The translations under genes and the position numbers were made by a program. From Lachnospiraceae bacterium (GTDB lineage: Bacteria; Bacillota; Clostridia; Lachnospirales; Lachnospiraceae), in assembly GCA_016282745.1 (NCBI GenBank), contig JAEELL010000104.1:1-64000 (forward strand): a stretch of DNA of 64,000 bases, written 5' to 3'. Positions 48,201-57,118 of this stretch are shown here, piece by piece. Position 1 is the stretch's first letter, and each line of letters opens with the position of its first letter. Under the pieces are notes generated by a model that saw only the letters and a program-made list of their open reading frames with translations, was not told the DNA's origin and made no database searches.

Positions 48201-50031
48201 AAAACTCATAGTAGAAGGAGCAGTTGACCCTGAAGGATGGTTCCACATCTTATGGCCTTATCTTGCGCTCAGCAATCCTGAAGAGGCAGCAAGAAGATGG
48301 ACTAACGAAATTGAAACACACACAAATGAAAACGGTGTTTATGTAGACGGTAACCTTCCAAATGATGAGAAGTTTAACTCATACTGGTATATCCAGAATA
48401 TGTGTGCAAAGGGATATGTATCAACAAAGATACATTCAGATAATTACTCATGCTGTCAGTTTTTCGAAAAGAACGGTATGTATACGGCAACTGTTTGGAA
48501 TCCCTTTGATGAAGTTATTACAGTATCATTCAAAGATGAAAATGCAAAAATAGGTCAGACTAAAGTGGCACCTCACAGTCTTGTGTCAGTAAATCCATAT
48601 GCAAATACAGACAAGTCAAATCTGACAAATGTTGCAGTACAGGATGTTGATACAGTACATGATATTCCAGGCGTTATTGAAGCGGAAGCTTATTATACAA
48701 ACTTCAGTTGTATGACTGATAATGATAATGTTGAAGGTGGGTATATCGGATGGATTGATGATGCAGATGCCCTTATATTTGATACAGACGTAAAAGAAAG
48801 CGGAGAATACACTATAGAATACAGATTTATTTCAACTTCAAATGATAAGACCGGTGTCATAACAATGAGCAGTGATGTATATGGAAACATTAAAACCACA
48901 GAACTTAACCAGACCAAATCATGGAATAATGTAAGTGATACGGTAACTCTTACAAAGGGAAGACAGAAAATTAAATTGAGATTTGATGTAGGCGGATTTA
49001 ATATTAATTACATCAAGATTTACAAAAAGGGAACTAAGCCTCCTATTGCAGAAAGTGATGATTTGACAAAAGCGGATTTGTCAGGATATAGCGAAATTGA
49101 CATTACAAATGCAGTTGTTACAACATCAAATGAAGTAGGCTTAAACTATGCAAACTGCATTATTGATAAAGACTACGGCACAAGATGGGAAACACAAGCA
49201 AGTGATCCTCAGTGGATTATGTTGGAATTACCTGAAGCAAAGAATGTTGACGGAATCAAGATTTATTGGGAAGCTGCTGCAGCAAGAAATTATACAATCG
49301 AAACATCTGTTGACGGATTTGATTTCAAAGAAGTCTTTAGCAGAAAGAACGGAACCGGCGGAGCAGGTTTTGGTGATGAAAACAGAGGCTCAGGACTTGA
49401 GTCTATTGAATTTTCAAAATCGGCAAATGCAAAATACATTAGAATTACAGGAACACAGAGACTTACAGGATATGGATATTCAATATTTGAAGTAAGACTT
49501 TTTGGAAATAAATCTTCAAATGACGGAATGATAGTTTCTGACAAGATTGAAATTAACGGATTCCAGATTAGCACTGTTGGAAAAGGACTCAGATGTCTCT
49601 ATTCTTCAGCAAACACAATAGATGATCTTGAAGTTGTTGAAAGAGGAATGGTATATGCAATTTCAGCAGAGGTTGATGACTTTGATATTTATGTAAGAGA
49701 TGACATGAAATATGTAAAGAGTTTTGCTTCAACAAACACAGGAATATCAAGCACAAATTATTCTGGTATAGAAAATTCTCAGACAAGAATAATGACAATG
49801 AAGTTCAGTGCTTCAAACAAAAAAGAATTTACAGAAGAGTTTGCGGTTAGAAGTTATGTGAAACTCAGTGATGGAACATACAGATATTCAGAGGTTGAAA
49901 AATATACTATTTATAATGTGGCAACAAGACTTTATGAGAACAAACTGATGCCGACAGTTGAAGGGCATAATTATTTGTATAATTCTATTTTAAGGGTTGC
50001 TAACAGCAGCTATAAAGAAGTATTATATTAA
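45214..50031 (+). CDS. Secreted multimodular GH81 endo-beta-1,3-glucanase
   Basis: A 1605-residue secreted enzyme predicted to hydrolyse beta-1,3-glucan (laminarin, curdlan, yeast wall). A signal peptide (about 1-31, ALFLSMSLAATLCNTGYVNA) is followed by two discoidin-like F5/8C modules (46-197 and 211-339), then the GH81 domain (about 366-1129). The catalytic region has LSDHHFLWAY (Asp802) and NNQESASEATF (Glu877 and Glu881), like the family's DHH and NQESSSEA motifs. Next come a CBM6-like module (1150-1273, VIEAEAYYTNF), a third F5/8C module (1286-1432) and an unassigned C-terminal domain (1436-1605). There is no sortase or SLH motif, so it is probably free. ATG 45214 has TTGGAGGAA upstream; an in-frame ATG at 45106 would add 36 unrelated residues. 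Confidence 0.92.
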   Translation: MKSVNLFKKSTALFLSMSLAATLCNTGYVNAGSNDNSNGTYLLSENRPAYCSSVNGGDVASFATDGKLSTQWGAAANINDQWLDVDLGKSANVSKVEIDWQNNASYGVVYDILTSDDEINWQKIYSTENGDGGVVTNVMSKDGENVDYSYLKEEITGLNAKGRYVRVFVKYSKSQYDNGEKKGWGASIRELKVFGNGGINKPGPDAYGDNIALGKNVTVSSEMSPWWATSPLAGSNSVDNDYDSYWLSEGNHDEWYVLDLGKQYEIGKVIIQWQVEYGRIFDLQVSNDGKNYTTIYRQLNGNGEDEDIDLYANARYIKMKGISMGRGSGYSIREMKVYEYVEGNPKQNQQVPNLPEEQTVQLGKGSYGIDDTNLYQPRVPKYITKNVETPIPSNDWWTSVIYTRLSDTMPALPFVYRYTENGLAMYYADKTYTRVNNGGMGADSKLFDLTIGSSDIVGTPAARFDSNSDWSTNIVFSDDDTEKMKSTIIKGSPYMYNTFKNPSSVEIMLGNLVKFFDANGEVQLVDGVEYVTDKLGVEIKNESESPEDEDRTQYHFYGLYFPDNTKIVRIGSKLKVILGGNNNYMSVAALSKENDFIYMYNHAYAFVEKTNVTYEFDQNNSNMTTHYNVTTNLKRNGFSRDTIMCMLPTQWKYSSTPVTGMTYNSIRGTLKCVEGNTFSYGLKFNGIIPAFNEPVESSFYNRDEMIKYLNEFVDSATRDYWVADPYWQGKKTHPISMGILIAEQLEQYEIRDQLISILRKILENWYTYDGSSEYPYYLYYHTSWGAISGDGGDHGMAINLSDHHFLWAYFIFPSAVLASYDKEFVRDYGDMVELLIRDCMNPDKDDDMLPFMRNFDPYEGHSWAGGYGDNNSGNNQESASEATFAWAGLYLWGLVTGNDKYRDAGIWGFTSEVNAIEQYWFNYDGDCWDEDYTEGCVGMVWGLGYTNGTYFSGNPSCIYGIHLLPVTPAIDYMGYDHNKAAYIYEKYEDSQRRYQEKLIVEGAVDPEGWFHILWPYLALSNPEEAARRWTNEIETHTNENGVYVDGNLPNDEKFNSYWYIQNMCAKGYVSTKIHSDNYSCCQFFEKNGMYTATVWNPFDEVITVSFKDENAKIGQTKVAPHSLVSVNPYANTDKSNLTNVAVQDVDTVHDIPGVIEAEAYYTNFSCMTDNDNVEGGYIGWIDDADALIFDTDVKESGEYTIEYRFISTSNDKTGVITMSSDVYGNIKTTELNQTKSWNNVSDTVTLTKGRQKIKLRFDVGGFNINYIKIYKKGTKPPIAESDDLTKADLSGYSEIDITNAVVTTSNEVGLNYANCIIDKDYGTRWETQASDPQWIMLELPEAKNVDGIKIYWEAAAARNYTIETSVDGFDFKEVFSRKNGTGGAGFGDENRGSGLESIEFSKSANAKYIRITGTQRLTGYGYSIFEVRLFGNKSSNDGMIVSDKIEINGFQISTVGKGLRCLYSSANTIDDLEVVERGMVYAISAEVDDFDIYVRDDMKYVKSFASTNTGISSTNYSGIENSQTRIMTMKFSASNKKEFTEEFAVRSYVKLSDGTYRYSEVEKYTIYNVATRLYENKLMPTVEGHNYLYNSILRVANSSYKEVLY

Positions 50032-50078
50032 TATATGATACCGAACGGATAACAATTAAAAATAAGTGAAAAAAGAAT

Positions 50079-50108
50079 GCTAAGGAGTACTAAAAGTGCT
50101 CCTTTAGC
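50079..50108 (+). other. Intergenic hairpin between the two glucanase genes
   Basis: GCTAAGGAGTAC pairs with GTGCTCCTTTAGC (one bulge). It has no T-run, so it is not a classic terminator; it may stabilise or process the GH81 message. The rest of the 256-base gap is A-rich. It contains a strong AGGAGG before a four-codon frame (50144-50158, MNKF), probably not a gene. Confidence 0.45.
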
Positions 50109-50287
50109 AGAAAGAGTCTCAGGTGAGTCATAAATTAGGAGGAATGAACAAATTTTAAAGCAGTAATTAGGAAAAACATTTGGAATTATAAGGAAAAAAC
50201 AAATGAGTTAAAATTTATGCACAAAAAAGTATACGCAAAAATAACAATAGTAAAAGGAAAAATGGAAATATAGAGAGGAAGATGATT

Positions 50288-53122
50288 ATGAATAATTATT
50301 TGAAAAAGGGTATCACTTTAATTCTTTCAATATCATTAGCTTTGAGTCCTGCTTCATTTTCGAAGCAGGATGTCAAGGCGGCTGATGTTGCCGAGAATAT
50401 GCTTGTTAACGGTGACTTTACCGATGGTCTTAACGGATGGAATACTTATTTCTTTAGTTCAAATTGTGCCAGTGCAAAAGTTACTGATGATTTTGAATTT
50501 GACATGACAGTTAACTATTATGATTTGTGGTCTTCTTACGGTAATTTATATAAGATTTCATGGCAGTCAATGCTTATTCAAAAGGTTACGATAGAAAAAG
50601 ACAAAACATACACACTTCAGTTTGACGCATATGCATCCGAAAGCAAGACGATCAAAAGTGGAATAAAGAATGACAACACTTTTAATGAGACTTATAATCT
50701 TACAACAGAGAAGACTACGTATACAAGAACTTTTACCGCATCTTCAAGTAAGACAGAAGAATTGCAGTTCCAGTTCGGATATATGGAAGATGATGGCGCC
50801 ATTAATCCGGAAGGCAAGCACGATATTTATATCAGTGACATGTATTTTGTTGAGGGCGACAGTTCTAATATTGTAAAGAAACCTTCAATATACAATGTCT
50901 TTGATAACGGCAATTATATTACTGAAGTTACCCCGGGAGTGAGATATGATTCCGCTTATACTGCTGAGTTATATTATAAATCACTTGGCGATAATGATTA
51001 TTCAATTATTCCTTATACAGTTGGGGATACAATATCAGAAGACGGATTTTACAAATTAAAAGTATATAATTCTAATGATCCAAGTATTAGTAACGAAATT
51101 AGTTTTGCAATAGACAGAACTTCCGTTGATATGACAAAGGATTATTTCTTTATTAAGTCACGCTCAAACGGAAAAGCATTAGAGGCATATGGCTTTGGCG
51201 AAAATTCATCAATAATTCAGTCTTCCTACAAAGAAAAAGTTTCACAGTTATTTACAGTGAATGAGGTTTCGAACGGAAAATATTACATTCAGTCACTAAG
51301 TTCAGGAAAGGTGATTGCAATTAATAATGACAAGGCCAACGGAGCAAAATTAGTTCAACAAACATACATCGGAAATAAATATCAGCAGTGGACAAAAGAA
51401 AAGGCAAAACAGGGATATATTTACCTGAAAAATGTTGGGTCGGGAAAAGTAATCGATGTTCCGTCTGCATCATCGTCAGAGGGTATTCAGCTCCAACAGT
51501 ATGAAGCAAATGAATCTAATGCCCAAATGTGGGATGTTATAAGTGTTGATATTGACAAAATAATAAATGGCGACCGGGAGCCGGATGTTTCAACAGAGGA
51601 ACTTTGGAAAAAGAATGTAATTACATATCCGGTTGCTGACAAACTTGTTGCTGCAGGTCCTATTTATTTTAAATGGATGAACAAAATATATGACAGCAGT
51701 GTAGAAAAATATCTTATTCAGTTTGACAACGAGCAGGTAGTTACTGTAGTTCCGACTGAAGATGATGTGATGGAATATGAGTGGTATAATACAAAAGTAA
51801 GTGCCCATACAGTTAATATTTCAGCTGTACTTGAGAATGGAAAGACTGTACAATCTGACACAATCAGATTTTATGTAACAAAAAAAGGAATAGGCTGGGG
51901 TTCTTTATACAGAACAGATGATATGAATCTTTCATGGTATTATCAGTGGTCTATGGAAGAGTCAAACGGTACTTCTTTGGATTTACAGTTTGTTCCTATG
52001 GTTTGGGGTAACTGGGGAAGCGAGTGGCTTAATAATCACGAAAACGAAAAATACAAACAGGTACTTGGATTTAATGAGCCTGATTTTAATGAGCAGTCAG
52101 CGCTCTCATATACAGATGCTTTGGCAGCATGGGGAGATTTTTCGAACAGTGGTCTCAGAGTAGGTTCGCCATGTACTGCAATCGGTGCTTATTGGTCACA
52201 GGACTGGTTCTGGAAATTTATGGATGGAATAGATGCTGATGATAATTTGAAAGTTGATTTTATCACAATTCATTGTTATATGGATAATGCAAGTGTAGAA
52301 AGTTTCCTTTCTCTTATTGATAATACATGGGAAAAATGGCACAGACCTATCTGGATTACAGAGTTTGGTGTTGCAAAATGGGGCAAGGGAAATGATATCT
52401 GGAATAATTACACAGCAGGTGCAAATCAGAAAACATATGAATTTATGAAACGCGTATTACCTGAACTTGACAAGCGTGATTATGTTGAGAGATATGCATG
52501 GTTCCCATTTGATCCAAATGATGAATACGGCGGTTCTTCAGGCATATTTAACTATGATAACGGACAACTTAATGAACTTGGAAAGTTGTATGCAACACTT
52601 GGCAATCCTGAGGGATACAAGATTGATAAAGACTACACAGCCGATTTGAATAATTATGAAAAAACATTTAGTAGCAATGCTGATGGTGATATATCTAATC
52701 AGGATATAACAAAAATCAATGAAGAGACAACAAAAACTGAAGTTCCAGAGACAACAACTTCTGAGCAGAAAGCAACAACAGTTACATCAGAGACAAAGGC
52801 TGACGAGATTGTATCATTATATAATGAAATTAAAGGTGCAAAACCTAAGATTTCAAAAGCTAAACAGAGTGGAAAAAAGATTAAAGTAACAGTTAAAAAG
52901 AATAAAAAAGGTGTGAAATATCAAGTTGTATATTCTAAAAATAAAAAGTTTAAGAAATCCTACAAAGTTTATTCTTCAAAGAATGTTATTTTACTCAAGA
53001 AGATGATAAAGAGTGCAAAAAAGGGAACTACAATCTACATAAAATCCAGATTATATGTGGTTGTAGATGGAAAAAAGAAATATAGCAAATATGGAAAGAC
53101 TAAGAAAGTAATTATCAAATAA
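50288..53122 (+). CDS. Secreted GH128 endo-beta-1,3-glucanase with ricin-type module
   Basis: A roughly 944-residue secreted protein. A signal peptide (about 1-32) is followed by a CBM4/9-like module (about 35-190, NMLVNGDFTDGLNGW) and an Ig-like segment. A ricin-type beta-trefoil (about 280-415) follows, with repeats ending QLFTV, QQWTK and QMWDV. The GH128 barrel (about 535-775) has acid/base Glu597 in GFNEPDFNE and nucleophile Glu692 in WITEFGVAK, with GIGWGSLY at the start. A Thr/Glu-rich linker leads to a Lys-rich Fn3-like domain at the C-terminus. It probably complements the GH81 enzyme on beta-1,3-glucan. ATG 50288 fits the AGAGGAA site better than ATG 50282. Confidence 0.9.
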   Translation: MNNYLKKGITLILSISLALSPASFSKQDVKAADVAENMLVNGDFTDGLNGWNTYFFSSNCASAKVTDDFEFDMTVNYYDLWSSYGNLYKISWQSMLIQKVTIEKDKTYTLQFDAYASESKTIKSGIKNDNTFNETYNLTTEKTTYTRTFTASSSKTEELQFQFGYMEDDGAINPEGKHDIYISDMYFVEGDSSNIVKKPSIYNVFDNGNYITEVTPGVRYDSAYTAELYYKSLGDNDYSIIPYTVGDTISEDGFYKLKVYNSNDPSISNEISFAIDRTSVDMTKDYFFIKSRSNGKALEAYGFGENSSIIQSSYKEKVSQLFTVNEVSNGKYYIQSLSSGKVIAINNDKANGAKLVQQTYIGNKYQQWTKEKAKQGYIYLKNVGSGKVIDVPSASSSEGIQLQQYEANESNAQMWDVISVDIDKIINGDREPDVSTEELWKKNVITYPVADKLVAAGPIYFKWMNKIYDSSVEKYLIQFDNEQVVTVVPTEDDVMEYEWYNTKVSAHTVNISAVLENGKTVQSDTIRFYVTKKGIGWGSLYRTDDMNLSWYYQWSMEESNGTSLDLQFVPMVWGNWGSEWLNNHENEKYKQVLGFNEPDFNEQSALSYTDALAAWGDFSNSGLRVGSPCTAIGAYWSQDWFWKFMDGIDADDNLKVDFITIHCYMDNASVESFLSLIDNTWEKWHRPIWITEFGVAKWGKGNDIWNNYTAGANQKTYEFMKRVLPELDKRDYVERYAWFPFDPNDEYGGSSGIFNYDNGQLNELGKLYATLGNPEGYKIDKDYTADLNNYEKTFSSNADGDISNQDITKINEETTKTEVPETTTSEQKATTVTSETKADEIVSLYNEIKGAKPKISKAKQSGKKIKVTVKKNKKGVKYQVVYSKNKKFKKSYKVYSSKNVILLKKMIKSAKKGTTIYIKSRLYVVVDGKKKYSKYGKTKKVIIK

Positions 53123-53196
53123 AATTCAAATCGTACATTTTGAAAACTTCGTATTTATTTTTAAAAAGTATGCATTTGAAATTTGATGGAGCGGAT

Positions 53197-55008
53197 ATGA
53201 AGAGACAGAACAATTTGTACAGAATAATTAATAGTATTTCAATAAGAAAGAAAACAATTATCAGCTATATTTTGATTGTGACAGCTGCAATAGTAAGTGT
53301 TGCAGCTGTTTTGATTGCAATGTTTTCCGGAAGATATCAAAAGCAGCTTTTGTATTCGTCTTCGCAGTCATGCACCCAGGCTAAAGAGTTTTTGGAATAC
53401 AGAGCAAATTCTGTTCAGTATGCATCGAATCTAATCCAGGTTGATAATGAATTACAGGAAATTCTGACTCGAAGTGAAAAGGAAGTTAGGGATGATTTGA
53501 TTTTACAAAATAAAGATATGATGTACATGGAAAATTATATTTATTCTCTATGTAATTCAACTGATATTTTTCAAATATCTCTATATGTTCCGGATTATTT
53601 CATGTATGTAGATCAGGAAGTTCTTTTCAGAAATCTCAATACATTTGAGAAGACTGCTGAATATGATAAATTGCACCAATCAAGAAAGTCCGGAATATGG
53701 CTTCCTACAGAAAAAATATACAGTGCGGATACGTCGAAATGGGTTAAAGTGATTTCATTTATCAGAGAGATAAAAGATGTATCTGATCTAAACAGAACAA
53801 TTGGTGTGCAAAGAGTAAGTATCAAATATGATGATATATATTCAATACTTAATAACAGTAAGATAACTAAAAATGGTTTGGTGTGTCTAATGTCAGGTGA
53901 TGACGAACTTATTAGTACAACGGATGAGGGACAGTACCATTTGCTTAAAGATGAATTTGTAAAATATAAAAGTGAGTACGTTAACGGAAATGTATGGAAG
54001 AGGATAAAAGCTGACAACAAAAACTATTACATTAATATGAGTTCTGTTAACAGTACAGACTGGTCTTTGATAGTTGCATTGCCTGAGTCTGAGCTGTTTA
54101 ATGATTTCTTGTCATTGGTGTCAGGAATGATAGGTGTTGTATTTTTGATTTTTATTTTAGCAATAGTTCTATCGGTTATATTTTCACATATGATTACATC
54201 GAGAATTTCAGAACTGGCCGCAAAGATGGAGAATTTTGAAAAAAATGATGAGAATAGTTCTGATAACTATAACGAGGATATGGGAAATGATGAAATTGGT
54301 TCATTGTTTGTTACATTCAACAATATGAAAAATGAAATTGACAGACTCATAGAAGCGGAATACGAAAACGGTAAAAGTGTTAAACAGGCAGAACTGAAGG
54401 CATTGCAGGCACAAATCAATCCCCACTTTTTGTATAATACGTTGGATTTGATTAACTGGAAGGCTTTGGATTGCGGTGCTGATAGCATAGTTGATATCTC
54501 GAGGGCTCTTGCTAAGTTTTACCGCTTGAGTCTGAATAAAGGAAAAGAATTTTCAAAATTGTCAGAAGAATTTGACCATATTAAATATTATGTAGCTATA
54601 CAAAACTTTAGATTTGAAGACAGAATTAAGCTATCATTTAAAGTCGATGAGAATATAAATGATTTGAATTCTTTACATATTATCCTGCAACCTTTAGTTG
54701 AAAATTGTATAGTTCACGGAATGAAAGATTTGAGTGAAGATGAAAACATATATATCACAGTTTCCGGTAAAATTCAGGATGAGGATGTTATCCTTTCGGT
54801 TGAGGATACTGGTTGCGGTGTTGATGTGGAAGAAATGAATGCTTCGCTGCAAACGGATTTTGATAAAGACGGAGGCTATGGAGTAAAGAATATTAACGCA
54901 AGAATTAAACTTTGCTATGGAGAAAAGTATGGCTTGATGTACTTTGATAACTCATTTGGTGGGACTACAGTACAGATTAAGTTACCTGCGATTGAGGGAG
55001 AAATATAA
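53197..55008 (+). CDS. YesM-type sensor histidine kinase
   Basis: The roughly 603-residue kinase has membrane helices at about 19-43 and 301-330 flanking a 260-residue extracellular sensor. A HAMP-type linker (about 325-385) and a coiled stretch follow. The His_kinase domain has QINPHFLYNTLDLINWK with phospho-acceptor His410. The ATPase domain has LQPLVENCIVHGM and DTGCGV, then GGYGVKNINARI. It is the natural partner of the regulator at 43401. ATG 53197 has GGAGCGG upstream; an upstream in-frame ATG at 53140 is less likely. Its TAATG junction couples it to the binding-protein gene. Confidence 0.93.
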   Translation: MKRQNNLYRIINSISIRKKTIISYILIVTAAIVSVAAVLIAMFSGRYQKQLLYSSSQSCTQAKEFLEYRANSVQYASNLIQVDNELQEILTRSEKEVRDDLILQNKDMMYMENYIYSLCNSTDIFQISLYVPDYFMYVDQEVLFRNLNTFEKTAEYDKLHQSRKSGIWLPTEKIYSADTSKWVKVISFIREIKDVSDLNRTIGVQRVSIKYDDIYSILNNSKITKNGLVCLMSGDDELISTTDEGQYHLLKDEFVKYKSEYVNGNVWKRIKADNKNYYINMSSVNSTDWSLIVALPESELFNDFLSLVSGMIGVVFLIFILAIVLSVIFSHMITSRISELAAKMENFEKNDENSSDNYNEDMGNDEIGSLFVTFNNMKNEIDRLIEAEYENGKSVKQAELKALQAQINPHFLYNTLDLINWKALDCGADSIVDISRALAKFYRLSLNKGKEFSKLSEEFDHIKYYVAIQNFRFEDRIKLSFKVDENINDLNSLHIILQPLVENCIVHGMKDLSEDENIYITVSGKIQDEDVILSVEDTGCGVDVEEMNASLQTDFDKDGGYGVKNINARIKLCYGEKYGLMYFDNSFGGTTVQIKLPAIEGEI

Positions 55009-56510
55009 TGAACAATAAAAAAAGATTCAAAAAAAAGACGATAATACTGTTGATAGTATGGCCGTGTGCTCTCGCTTTGAGTATTTGTATTCTGTTTGCT
55101 ATGAAAAATATTGTTAAAAACAATGTGGAAAAAACAACAGAGAATGGAATCGATATATCAAAGCATGTAGATCTTACCATGTATCTGATTGGAACAAGAC
55201 CTTCGGATATGGATAAAGTTTTGCAGAAGTTAAATGAAAAGACTGAGAAAGATCTTAATGCCAGTTTGGCTGTTGAATGGATAGGCTGGGGGGATTTCTC
55301 TAAAGAATACCCAATTTTGCTTTCATCAGGGCAGCCTGTTGATTTGGTTTACGCATCAAATTGGCTTAACTTTTATGAAAATGCTCAGCGTGGTGCCTTT
55401 ATGGAGTTGAATGAATTGATACAAAAATATGCTCCGATTAGTTATTCAAATATGACAGAAGAAGAGATAGAAGATGTAAGTTACGACGGTAAAATTTATG
55501 CAATTCCGTCAGACTATACTAATTATAGTGCATTTGGACCAATTGTCAGAAAAGATTATCTGGAAAAGTATGGGGTTGAATCAATTGATTCCTTTGAAGA
55601 CTATATTGGTCTTTGTTGTAAAATCGGAAAGAATGATAATATTGACCCAACCGGCCTTTGCTCGTCAAGCATTGAGTTAGACGATTTATATCTGATGAAC
55701 AAAGGTTATTATCCATTGTCAGGAACAGGAAGCATGTATTGGATAAATCTGAATGACACAAATCATACCGTGTATTATGAGAGTGAGTGCCCGGTAATGG
55801 ATTATTTTCTGGAATCAGCAAAAGGATGGTATGATGACGGATGTTGGAATAAGGATGCACTTTCCAGTAAAGATGAAACGATGCTTGAGAGTAATAAAGC
55901 TGTATCGAGAGTTCATAATTATGATGCATGGATAGGGGAGTCAGGCAAAGACAATGATTTGGATTTGGAATATTTTAATTTGTCGAATCCGTTGTACAAA
56001 TTATCTGCAGCGCAGGATTGCATGGCTATTCCAAATTCATCAACTAATCCTGAGAGAGCGCTAATGTTACTCGAAAAATTGAAAAATGACGAATCATATT
56101 ATATGTTGATTACATATGGAATAGAAGGATATAATTACAAACTTGTTGATGATAAGATTCATTTTTTAAATGATACATACGGAAATGAACCGGGTACATG
56201 GGGGATTAGAAATGCCTTGTTTTATAAACAAAATATGGCAGTAAAAGATGAAAAATATGAATACAGAAAGAAATATGTGAGTGAAGCAAAAGAAAATCCA
56301 ATGCCCGGATTTTATTTAAATCTTTCGGAAATACAAAAAGAATATGAGCAGATAAACTATGTGAGCAAGTTATATCTCGATCCATTGGTACTTGGATATG
56401 TGGATTATGATGAAGGAATGAAAATGCTTAAAGAAAATCTTTCGCAGTCCGGAAATGATAAAGTGAAAGAACACTTGCAAAAACAAGTAGATACATACTT
56501 TGGTAAGTAA
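55008..56510 (+). CDS. Membrane-anchored extracellular solute-binding protein, kinase partner
   Basis: The 500-residue protein has one N-terminal membrane helix (about 11-32) and no lipobox, unlike a transport lipoprotein. The rest looks like a family-1 extracellular solute-binding protein with a DUF3502-like C-terminal part: WGDFSKEYPILLSSGQPVDL, YDGKIYAIPSDYTNY, GPIVRKDYLEKYGVE and AQDCMAIPNSSTNPERAL. The ATG shares bases with the kinase stop (TAATG), so the two are translated together. No permease or ATPase gene is nearby. I infer a sensory role, presenting glucan oligosaccharides to the kinase, rather than uptake. Confidence 0.8.
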   Translation: MNNKKRFKKKTIILLIVWPCALALSICILFAMKNIVKNNVEKTTENGIDISKHVDLTMYLIGTRPSDMDKVLQKLNEKTEKDLNASLAVEWIGWGDFSKEYPILLSSGQPVDLVYASNWLNFYENAQRGAFMELNELIQKYAPISYSNMTEEEIEDVSYDGKIYAIPSDYTNYSAFGPIVRKDYLEKYGVESIDSFEDYIGLCCKIGKNDNIDPTGLCSSSIELDDLYLMNKGYYPLSGTGSMYWINLNDTNHTVYYESECPVMDYFLESAKGWYDDGCWNKDALSSKDETMLESNKAVSRVHNYDAWIGESGKDNDLDLEYFNLSNPLYKLSAAQDCMAIPNSSTNPERALMLLEKLKNDESYYMLITYGIEGYNYKLVDDKIHFLNDTYGNEPGTWGIRNALFYKQNMAVKDEKYEYRKKYVSEAKENPMPGFYLNLSEIQKEYEQINYVSKLYLDPLVLGYVDYDEGMKMLKENLSQSGNDKVKEHLQKQVDTYFGK

Positions 56511-56517
56511 TATATAG

Positions 56518-57012
56518 TCAGATTTCTTCATAAGAAAATTGACCTAAAAGATGCTTTTGGATATAATCATCCCAACAATTGTCAACAGTCTTGTCCATTG
56601 TAAAGATGTTGAGAGATGAGGCTGTGATAATTGTAAGGCTGTTATTTTCATAAGTTATATGAAGATAAAGGTTGTCAATTGATTTTACAGTAGTTTCATC
56701 TGAAGAATCAGACAAAACAGATGAGTAGTATTTTGGTGGAAGAGAAAGAGTGATTTTGAATTTGTAAGGCACTTTTTTCCCTTTAATAATCTCAAAACAA
56801 ATAGGTTTTAATTGAGACCAGGTCGCATATATACAATCCTCCATCTCTTCTAATTCTTCTTGTGAATAGTAATTCTTGTTGATATGACAGTCAATATGGT
56901 AAGTGCAGAAAGTAGTTACAGAGATTTCGTTAGTGTTAAATGAGTCAAAAGTCTCTGCAACAAGTAGTTTGTTCATAAAAGTTTTTATGTCGGTAATTTT
57001 AAATGCCTTCAT
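56518..57012 (-). CDS. DUF5721-family protein
   Basis: The 164-residue protein begins MKAFKITDIKTFMNKLL and includes FCTYHIDCHIN, WSQLKPICFEIIKGKKVP and the conserved-looking LYLHITYENNSLTIITASS. It is known only as a domain of unknown function in Lachnospiraceae and relatives. ATG 57012 has GGGAG eight bases upstream on the reverse strand. It ends eight bases from the convergent solute-binding gene, with no terminator visible between. Confidence 0.75.
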   Translation of the reverse strand: MKAFKITDIKTFMNKLLVAETFDSFNTNEISVTTFCTYHIDCHINKNYYSQEELEEMEDCIYATWSQLKPICFEIIKGKKVPYKFKITLSLPPKYYSSVLSDSSDETTVKSIDNLYLHITYENNSLTIITASSLNIFTMDKTVDNCWDDYIQKHLLGQFSYEEI

Positions 57013-57118
57013 ATTGATGTCTCCCATAAGTTAAATATAGTATAATTACAATTTAAAATCTCGTTCTTAAAAATAGAAGAACGAGATTTTGTGTATCGTT
57101 ATAGTAAAATAATAATTA

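Noticed and set aside
53122-53184. Terminator after the GH128 gene
   Set aside because: AAATTCAAAT and ATTTGAAATTT can pair, but the loop is 40 bases and there is no T-run, so readthrough into the kinase gene is likely.
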